From Lepturacanthus savala (taxonomy: Eukaryota; Chordata; Actinopteri; Scombriformes; Trichiuridae): a stretch of 64,000 bases of DNA. The position numbers were made by a program, and so were the translations under genes. The notes under the pieces were generated by a model. It did no database searches. It was not told where the DNA came from and saw only the letters and a program-made list of their open reading frames with translations. Location: positions 14,429,031-14,493,030 of the forward strand of contig CM060484.1 of the NCBI GenBank assembly GCA_030544235.1, written 5' to 3'. Shown one piece after another: positions 56,179 through 64,000 of the stretch (its first letter is position 1; each line of letters begins with the position of its first letter).

Positions 56179-56621
56179 CACTACCATTTTAAAAGTTTGG
56201 GGTCACCCAGACATTTTTGTATTTTCCATGAAAAGTCACACTTTTATTTACTACCATGAAGACTGACAAGGTTAGAAATAATGATATGCATTTGAAATAT
56301 ATATTTTTGTAAAATAAAGTAAAAAAAAAAAAAAGTTTTATAGCTTCTCTTACCAACTGTTGTCAGCTGTGCTAACATGATTGCACAAGGGTCTTCTGAC
56401 ACAATGAGTAAACATATTGTACCTTTGAACACTGGAGTGATATTTCCTGGAAATAGGCCTCTATACACCTATGTAGATATTGCACCAAAAACTAGACATT
56501 TGGAGCTAGAATAGTCATTTACCACATTAGCAATGTATAGAGTGTATTTCTGATTAGTCTAAAGTTATCTTCATTGAAAAACAGTTCTTAAGTGACCCCA
56601 ACGTTTGGTGGTATGGTAGTA
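56179..56621. mobile_element. Tc1/mariner-type MITE, intron 4 copy
   Basis: 443 bp between TA dinucleotides (56177-56178 and 56622-56623). The left end is CACTACCATTTTAAAAGTTT and the right end complement TACTACCATACCACCAAACG. The interior, read in reverse, matches the 3'UTR copy: GAAAAACAGTTCTTAAGTGA, TTTCTGATTAGT, AATAGTCATTTACCACATTA and AGGCCTCTATACA. Inserted in the opposite orientation to that copy. Confidence 0.8.
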
Positions 56622-57438
56622 TATGTAAATCATACTGCTTCATGGTGCTAAATAAACAATCATTATCATGCAGGAATGAATACAATTTAGTTTTAAAAAC
56701 TTAAGATATGCAGGTGTGGTGAGTTTGATGCATTTCTTTCTTAACATTGAATTATTTAAATTAGATTTAAAGACAAAACAACAGCCAATTACTTTAGAAA
56801 TGTGCATAAGTGTGCTCTTGAGTGGATTCTGTTCTCTCCTAAAAATAAAGTATCAAATAAGAAAACATTGGGGAATGTCAGAATCTTTGTGAAAACTGTG
56901 AGTTTTAAGAAGGAATTTCTTCCTAACAAGGTCGAACTTGTTGCTAATAATGCCTATAAGTACTACAATATAGAACGAAGTTGAGCCAGGAAGATGTTTT
57001 ATATTATCCCTTAATATCAATGTTGTTGCTGTTGTGACTCACTTTACAGCTAGAGGATGAGTGGTAGAGAGAGGGACAGAGAGACAGAGAGCATTAGAGG
57101 AGAGGATGAAATATTTTGTGTCCTCAGAAAGCCAGATGGTCTGCTATCCTACTCTCGCATGGCTGCGTACAGGATTTTCCATTTGTGCAATACTGATAGA
57201 AACAGAGACGTAAGAACCGTCCTGTTTCTGCTAATTAATCGAATCTCATCTCAGCGGGAGTCCAAATTCTGTCCATGTTAACCTGAAGCAAGTATTGACC
57301 TAAAAGGAGACGGTGAGAAAAATACTTGCTGTTTGGTTCAGCGACCGCTCCCTCACACAGGTTTGCAGACAGGGCAGTGAACACAATCTTCCCAAGGCGG
57401 TCCGAGGCCCTTCCGCCCTGAAATTAAACACTGTTTCT

Positions 57439-57568
57439 CGTACTGCCGCCGGTAATCACGGCAGAGCAGTAGGTGAGATCCGGTGGCCGCTGTGAGGTCG
57501 TTGGTTAAACGCTGCGGGACGCTCTGCGGCCGGCGTGACGCGAAATGCGGCCCGCGTGTTGGCCCACG
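57439..57568. promoter_or_regulatory. CpG-dense patch in intron 4
   Basis: I count 19 CpG dinucleotides in 130 bases within otherwise CpG-poor, AT-rich DNA. No ORF of note and no repeat signature. It could be an orphan CpG island, an internal promoter or enhancer, or a young GC-rich insertion. The sequence itself only shows the composition. Confidence 0.35.
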
Positions 57569-58119
57569 GAATGGAACTTGTCAGTGAGAGAGAAGACCCT
57601 TGAGTCACGATTGCCCTCCTCATTGATTCTCTCCCGGCTGCAGGAAGGTGATAAGGGGCAGAGGTTTTGTTTGCGGGAAATTGATTTATTTTGAGATCAC
57701 AGTAGAATTTGGCGAGTGTCTGCAGAGGCTCCTCCAGGCCATTTTCACTGTTGGGGCCGAGGAGGGGCACAGAGTTGGTGAGTATGGCACCGAGCATGAA
57801 AAGACATCCTAATACTTCAGGTTGGAGATGATGACTTCATTTTCTACTACTTAATTTCTAATTTTATTGGTCACCATATGTGTTATATCTGTGTGCCTAA
57901 TGTTGATATCTTTAAATGTGCTTAAATTTCTCTGTATATAAATTTACTATTACAATTTCCGTCTAATTTGGAATTTTACTTTCATAATTAACACATTTCT
58001 CTGTTTTTCTTAAACCTTTATTTAATCATGGCAGATAATTAGTTAAGTTATCTTCATGTACCATAAATTACCAAATAATAGCAGAGTTTCAATTAACCAC
58101 TGAGTCCCCTTTAAACGGC

Positions 58120-58122
<3 letters not shown>

Positions 58123-58172
<50 letters not shown>
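58123..58172. repeat. (AT)n tract
   Basis: About 25 units in intron 4. Confidence 0.97.
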
Positions 58173-58175
<3 letters not shown>

Positions 58176-58536
58176 AAGAAAGAAAATGTAACCATTAATG
58201 CTGCACATTTGTCTTCGCCATGTTTTTTTTCTGCAAGCGCCTTAGCTCAATGACTTTAAAGAATACCCTCTCGGCTGAAACTGCTCAATTGTCTATTTGT
58301 CTATCACCATAGCTCCAGTGCAGTGAAAAAATAAAAAGTATGACATGAAATTCTAACTTTCTGTCATACAGTCTTGTAATCTTACTTTTAAACAATGTTA
58401 AACAGTAGTCAATAAAGGAATGTGAGTAAATTACCATATTTTTTCGGTTTTCTGAGCAAGATTTATGTCAGGAAGGTATTAATCTCCTGTCCCAAATAAA
58501 CGTCTGATTTGTTAAGTGAATGAAACAAATAAACCT

Positions 58537-58571
58537 ACACACACACACACACACATACACACACACACACA
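58537..58571. repeat. (CA)n microsatellite
   Basis: CA repeats with one TA interruption, in intron 4. Confidence 0.95.
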
Positions 58572-61421
58572 TTGCATGATTGCTCTGCTCTTTTGATTAT
58601 ATTTGTCTTTTTCCTACTTTGGAAACATGAAATTCTGTTAATATGAGACTGGTAACTGAAAAAGAATGATCACCAAATCATTCTTTCCTTTTTTCCCCCC
58701 ATCTTCTGCCTGTCGTACAGTACATACACCTTCTGTCCTTAGCTAACTTCTGTCCCCCCCAGCTGTGACAGTGCTACATGTAATGACTAGAGGCTGAGCA
58801 CCCTGAACCCATCCCTGCTGCTCCCCAGCCTGCTGCTCCACTGATATGCACAGCCATGCAGCAAATCAGCCCTCGCTGGATCCGGCTACACACTGGGGCT
58901 CTGTTACCACGAACATGGCATTCACATCCTCAAATCTGTCAGTTCAATGCCGGGGAGGGTGTTAAGAGGGTGAAGTGGGATGTAGATTAAGCAGATTTGC
59001 TGAGAAGCAGATGTACATCCATACTGAGGAAGAGACATGTCACTAATTCCAACAGTGATTTCGGACTTGTTTGCTGTGGGCAACCTGCTGTCATTTATTT
59101 ATGGTGGAACGTACTGTCGGCGCATCTGGCTGTTTACGATCAATCTTAAAATTAGTTTGGCTAATGACTCACTGACTTCTGATTTGCTGTCATTCCTGCG
59201 TCAATTAGCACCTGAGTTAATGAGAAGACCTGCTAATGATGAGTTTGAAATGGAATGATTAGCATTCCATGAGCCCTGCTTTCAGTGTTCCAATATTGTT
59301 CACTTTTCCTGTTTATTTGAAATTGTGATATCCTAAGAAGATATTTTGTAGTTTAATGAACCAAAAATCATCTCAATGTAGATTGTTTGGCTGAAAACGG
59401 GGGGAGTTGGCTGTATAGTTGTGACATACTGACTGTGTGCATTTCTAAAACATGGGATGATGCATAGACATTCTTATAATCAAAAGCAATTAAAATCTCA
59501 GCTCCCCACAATATGGGACGTTTAAGTGAAAACAGATTGCGTTCCTGAAGTACCATGTATTATAGGACTGCAACACTGCAGTGAAAACGCAGGGGGGTAG
59601 TTTCTCTAGATTGCATTAACCGTGGGAGTGCCTGGCAAGGTCAGGCCATCGTTTTACAATGAGATGATAACAGCTAAATGCTTTTATACACAAGGTGTAA
59701 ATTAATGAACGGGCATTTTAGCTTGTCCTGGCCCAGCCAAGGTGACTCTGCTGATGCTCTGATGGCAATTATAGTGATGTGTACTTTGTGTGTCAATCGA
59801 CCTGCCTTAGTGCGTGTGTGTGTGTGGAGGGGGGACATATATGCCGTCTGGCTACAAATAGCAATTATTGCACCAGCAATTAATTTGCTGTAGAGTTTTA
59901 ACTGTAAACTGCAGGACAGATAATTTATATGCAACTAGTCTGATAATTAATAAGTTGTTTATGGAGTGTAATTTTTCAAGTGAAAATATCACATTTACAC
60001 GTTCCATCTACTCAATTGTGATAATTTGCTGCTGTTTAATGTTAGATATGTTAGTTTATGTTGATCAGAAAAAAAGAATCAATTCGAAGGCATAATCTTA
60101 AATGGTTAACAAAGAAAATAATTGAAATCTATTGAAAATATTGAATTGCTTTTGATTATTTTATTGATGAACCATTTGGTCTATTAAATACAACAAAAAA
60201 GGGCCATGACACTTTCATAAAGCCCAAATCCAAAGCTATTCAGTCCACTATCACACAATATAATTTCTCAAAACTGAGAAGCAAACAGAAGAGAATGTTA
60301 CTATTTTTGCCAATTTTCAATTTATTTTTTTCAGCATAAATCAATTTTTTTCTAAACATATGACTGTGAAAACTGCAATCACAATCAACATTTCTGACAC
60401 ATGTATATTTATACTCATTCTACCATCCTTTATGTATTTTAAGTAATTGCTGTTTAATATTATCACTATTGTCCTGTGATTATGTAAATTATTCTGTATC
60501 TATATATATATATATATGTTTTACTCAATTCAAAAAAAGAAAATGTGCCTTTTAAATACAATTTAAAATGAAAAAGAAATCTATAGACGAGAGCACAATC
60601 AGTTTATCTGAGCTTATGTCATCGTACCATTGGAACCACACAGGTTAAAAGGTCAGCTCTTTATTTTAATCATATACACTGAAGTGGATCAAGACATAGA
60701 GGAGGATTATAATCCCAGTATGTACATGGAATTCTACATCATAAGCTACAGGAAAAGTTTTGGGAGTTAAACCCAGGTTCTTTCGTGCAAGCACAAAGCG
60801 CATCAGTCACAGCCGTGTGTTCTGGGAATTGCCCGGCCCCTCAGCAGGATCACAGATGGTGGCTTGGCTCAAATGCTGGATAATCACCCTCCGCACACAC
60901 AAAATGTGATGTAATAGGACAAGAAATGAAGGGAGAAGACTATGATGCTTTCACTGCTAGTATACAGACAATAGGGTAGCCGGTCATGTCATTGAACTCC
61001 TCACCCCGCTGGTCTTACTGTATATGATCTACTGAAGTCAGGGTGGGGGCAGAAATCCTCTTTACCAGGCTCAACCCATTGGTCCATTGGGCCGCTGAGA
61101 GAAAACCTAATTTATTTAAGTCCAATGAGCAGGATTTTATGCAGTAGGAAAGAGCAAAACCCTCAGAATAATACTTTAAGACCAGCTCAGTGGTAGCATT
61201 ACTTACCTTGCAATAACAAACATTTAAGAGGTGAATAGAGGTCCCATGCAGCTCTTTATTTTTCTATTGAACCAGGAAAACCCTTGAGATCGGAAATCTC
61301 TTTACCAAAGGATTACTTTAAAGTTACTTAATTGAAATCACCTCCAATATCCCGTGAACTTATTCTTCCCTTTAATCTCAGGTATTTAATATGATAATGT
61401 GTGTCACCGCGGGGTTCTTAC

Positions 61422-61640
61422 CTTCTCTTGGTACTGTCGGCGTGAGGAGTCCAGTGATTGGATTAGAGCCGTGGCGTGGCCCACGAACATGGCGTAGCAT
61501 GTGGCCCCTACAATCATACTCAGCATGGTGATCCACAGGTCAGACATGCTGACGGGCGCCCGGGCGCCATACCCGATACACAGCATGTGGCTCATAGCTT
61601 TGAAGAGGGCGTACGAGTACTGCTTTCCCCAGGAAACGTT
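61422..61640 (-). CDS. hcn1: hcn1 exon 4: pore helix, selectivity filter and S6
   Basis: This is a 73-codon exon of the HCN1 channel, a plasma-membrane tetramer carrying the mixed Na+/K+ Ih current. It opens with an NVS glycosylation sequon (codons 1-3; human has NDS), then SWGKQYSYALFKAMSHML (pore helix) and the CIGYG selectivity filter at codons 21-25. S6 follows (codons 36-60), then the first C-linker residues, ending SSRRQYQEK. The acceptor is CTTGCAG and the donor GTAAGA; both boundaries are phase 0. The length of 219 nt equals the human exon as I recall it. A pyrimidine-rich tract on the coding strand (61641-61700) precedes the acceptor. Codon 27 (61560-61562) is CGG, Arg, where human HCN1 has Gln. 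HCN identity is certain from the GYG context; the HCN1 paralog is chosen from APVSMSDLWITM and from the tail exon. Confidence 0.97.
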
Positions 61641-61700
61641 CTGCAAGGACGGAGAGAGGGAGAGAGGAGAGAGAGAGGGAGCGACAGAGAGGGGGCAGGG
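61641..61700 (-). promoter_or_regulatory. Extended polypyrimidine tract at the exon 4 acceptor
   Basis: On the coding (minus) strand this is about 55 bases of nearly pure C/T ending CTTGCAG, much longer than the tracts at the other four acceptors. It matches the expected position of the U2AF/PTB-binding tract. It is also a simple GA repeat on the other strand, so its length may vary. Confidence 0.6.
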
Positions 61701-62422
61701 GAAGTTACTGCAAGGCAAGGCACAAAAGTTGCTTGCACGTGTTTGTTGCTGCTGCATCACAGTACTGACGTTTTACTGTTTCCTGTTGCTATCTTTATGG
61801 CGTCAAGTTGTAAATTTTATCAGTTTATAGATTTCAACGCATCTCCTAGCTAACATTTACAGAAATGTTGATTCATGTGCTTGTTGCCCTTATAAATAAA
61901 TAACTGAAATAAAAAGGGGAAATCGTCTTTTCTTTGATGGATCACTGAACCGCTACCGAACATTCTGCCAGCACATCCTCTGTGCCTTGGAGCCTAATGC
62001 CCTCACTGAGTGACTGGGCTTTCTTTTTTCCTCCCTCCTCTTCCACTCAACATTTACTCTTTCCCTCCCTGTTGTCCCTCTGCGTGGACCTACCTGGCTA
62101 TATAAATTCGCCAGCAGGTGAACAACATGTTTCCAGGAGCTCAAAACAAATTAAAAAAAAAAAAAAAGATTGAACTTGTATTATTTACAGAAGTCTGAGG
62201 AATCGTTATCCCCTAAAGCCTTAGGCATCCTTGTCACGGAGGGGCGCAGAGAGGGGAGGGGAGGACTGGGCTGCATTGTGTCCATAGGCAGCGGGTGCAC
62301 ATCAATTTCATCATGGAAGCATGGAAAGGCTAAAAGTCAGCAAGGGGGAGCGGGGCGGAGGAGAGGAGGCAGGGGGCGCTGAGCAAAACTCAGAGGAGCG
62401 GCAGATATCATCTCTAAAAACA

Positions 62423-62424
<2 letters not shown>

Positions 62425-62477
<53 letters not shown>
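62425..62477. repeat. (AT)n tract
   Basis: About 26 units in intron 3. Confidence 0.97.
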
Positions 62478-62478
<1 letters not shown>

Positions 62479-62814
62479 CTGGAAAAAATAGAGGTGTTGT
62501 TCAGATATAGGAATGAACATTTTTGTTCATTTTTTTTTGTTAAGTCTATAAACTACTGACAACATTTCCCCCAAAATCCAAATTAAGCTATTATCGTTTA
62601 GAGCATTTATTTGCAGAAAATGCAAATGGTCAAAATAACAGAAAATATACAACATACATATATTATTTTTATTTTTTATTCACAGCTTTCATGTGTCTTT
62701 CTTGGGTGACATTATTCCACTCTCTCACTCTCTCTATTCCACCTCTTTAAGCAGAGTGAGGTGTGCATGTGTTGGAATTCAACAGATGCTGGAATGCAAT
62801 GGCTTTTTTCAGGG

Positions 62815-62816
<2 letters not shown>

Positions 62817-62903
<87 letters not shown>

Positions 62904-62904
62904 A
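62817..62904. repeat. (AT)n tract, about 88 bp with one phase shift
   Basis: AT repeat with a TT phase change near 62892, in intron 3, about 340 bases from the previous AT tract. Confidence 0.97.
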
Positions 62905-63603
62905 AAACCAAAATCTGACCTTTTACCAGTATGCAGTGTTTGCTGCACAATAGCCAGTGTAGCCAGGGCTTTAATGGAATTCATTGTGTTGGAGGCAGAG
63001 GAGCAGTAGAGCTTCTGCTGCAGTCCCCCCCCCCACACACACACATCAACACAGACCTGACAGTCATGCGCCATATCAGCTATACGCTCTTCCTAGTTGA
63101 AATTTTAGTCATGAACGACTATTTTAAACAGCTCTTTGTTAGGAGCAGAGAGCAGGGGATTTGCACTGGGAGTCATTCCTTTAATCGCTTACAGCATGTG
63201 TTGTACACACAAAAAAGAGATGTCGTCTTTTGTGCCTCGATTTACACAATAATATCTCCAGTTGAGTTCATGAGGTCCCAATCATCCCTGCTGACTGGGA
63301 AACCGAGTATTATAATTCGACCCGAGATAAGCTTCCATAACTCTTCATATCTGTTATTATTTTTGACCATACGCACTGTAATATTCAGGTATTATTAGAC
63401 ACGTATACATGATGAGATATGGGTCGATGCCTGGAGGTCAAATAATCACACAGCTTTAGAGTTGCACCGTTTCTCTCAGCAGATTCAGAGTTGCCATGTT
63501 GCATAGAGTCAATACTGAACCTAAACTGAACTGGATGTGAACATGCTGCAGACTGCAGCATTTTCAGGCATTTTTCAGCAACTGCCATTTTTATTCTCTC
63601 ACT

Positions 63604-63806
63604 CAAACCACAGAGAAATGCACACAGCCTGGCGCCTTGCCCTAAAACAACTGAATTTATGATGTCCAGCCTGCTATTCACAAGCTAGAGTCAAGAGATG
63701 TGAAATTATAATGAAATAATTGTTGGTACTTTAAACCACAAATATATAATGTTAGAGATGTCACACTTCAAATAAAACAATGAAAAAGGCAGATGTGGAA
63801 CCTTTT
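63604..63806. repeat. Copy related to the 52124-52405 MITE
   Basis: Shares CCACAGAGAAATGCACACAG and ACTTCAAATAAAAC..GAAAAAGG with the intron-5 element and finishes GGAACCTTTT where that element has GGGACCTTTAA. A decayed relative. Confidence 0.4.
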
Positions 63807-64000
63807 GCAAAATGACTTCTGTCACTTTTTTGTGCACAAACAAGCACAACATAAATGCCTTCAAGGTAAGACTGGACAAGAATGTGCACTGTAATCCCCA
63901 TTATTGCATCTTTTGCCTTTAGGTGCGTGCAATGCTTGACAAATGTTCTGTAAAAGGATTTTTGCCCTATGTAATCGGAACTAAAAGTCACTTCCATCCA

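Larger units (their letters stand above)
55421..61421 (-). other. hcn1 intron 4
   Basis: A 6.0 kb intron between exons 4 and 5 with GTAAGA donor and TTCACAG acceptor. It contains a 14-base G tract (55532-55545), a Tc1-type MITE (56179-56621), a CpG-dense patch (57439-57568), an (AT)n tract (58123-58172) and a CA tract (58537-58571). Non-repetitive sequence with AT-rich homeodomain-like motifs (about 59040-59260 and 59740-59900) could be regulatory, but nothing in it is decisive. Confidence 0.9.
61641..64000 (-). other. hcn1 intron 3, truncated by the window edge
   Basis: Sequence upstream of exon 4 in the transcript. The exon encoding the S4-S5 region is not found in these 2360 bases, so it lies beyond the window. 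Contents are a GA-rich tract by the acceptor, an A tract near 62152-62168, two long (AT)n tracts and a short poly-C/CA tract near 63026-63045. The last 400 bases resemble the repeat at 52124-52405. Confidence 0.85.

Noticed and set aside
33002..61640. Assignment to hcn2, hcn3 or hcn4 instead of hcn1
   Set aside because: The tail phrases EVHKSTQAL, TVPQRVNLFRQMSSGA and CSPPVQTPLASR and the pore APVSMSDLW are HCN1-type; HCN2 and HCN4 have RQAP and different tails.
62931..63398. 155-codon plus-strand frame
   Set aside because: No recognisable family, passes through a poly-C/CA tract, lies in intron 3 antisense, and no splice or start context supports it.
61641..64000. Possible hcn1 exon 3 (S4-S5 region)
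   Set aside because: No frame on the minus strand resembles the HCN voltage-sensor or S5 sequence; the exon must lie beyond 64000.

Overview
The window is vertebrate nuclear DNA, almost certainly from a ray-finned (teleost) fish. Genes are sparse, coding blocks are short and bounded by GT-AG splice sites, and the non-coding DNA is AT-rich. It is full of (AT)n, (CA)n and homopolymer tracts and of Tc1/mariner-, hAT- and piggyBac-type MITE relics typical of fish.

Only one gene can be supported: the 3' half of hcn1, the hyperpolarization-activated cyclic-nucleotide-gated cation channel 1, on the minus strand. Five coding exons read from high to low coordinates: 61640-61422 (pore, GYG filter, S6), 55420-55274 (C-linker), 49110-48870 (C-linker end and start of the cyclic-nucleotide-binding domain, CNBD), 41526-41362 (cAMP-binding cassette and C-helix) and 34140-33002 (C-helix end, long Gln/Ala-rich tail, stop). 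Their lengths are 219, 147, 241, 165 and 1139 nt. They join in frame to 636 codons plus a stop, and the first four match the human HCN1 exon lengths as I remember them. The N-terminus and S1-S5 lie beyond position 64000. Reading frame and splice sites look intact.

Layout: 1-28308 is an intergenic stretch downstream of hcn1 with repeats but no recognisable gene. 28321-33001 is a plausible long hcn1 3'UTR with AATAAA signals near 28340-28360, interrupted by a Tc1-type MITE. 33002-61640 holds exons 8 to 4 with introns of 7.2, 7.3, 6.2 and 6.0 kb. 61641-64000 is the truncated intron 3.

The most interesting non-coding structures are a roughly 1 kb fold-back inverted repeat (19580-20610), two perfect hairpins (5624-5663 and 9912-9954), a hAT-type element with a degenerate 8-bp target duplication (50288-50937), two TTAA-flanked MITEs (4711-5020 and 52124-52405), three Tc1-type MITEs and a CpG-dense patch in intron 4. 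In the protein, the notable points are an Arg two residues after the GYG filter and long Ala and Gln runs in the tail. I did not find a previously undescribed biological system.
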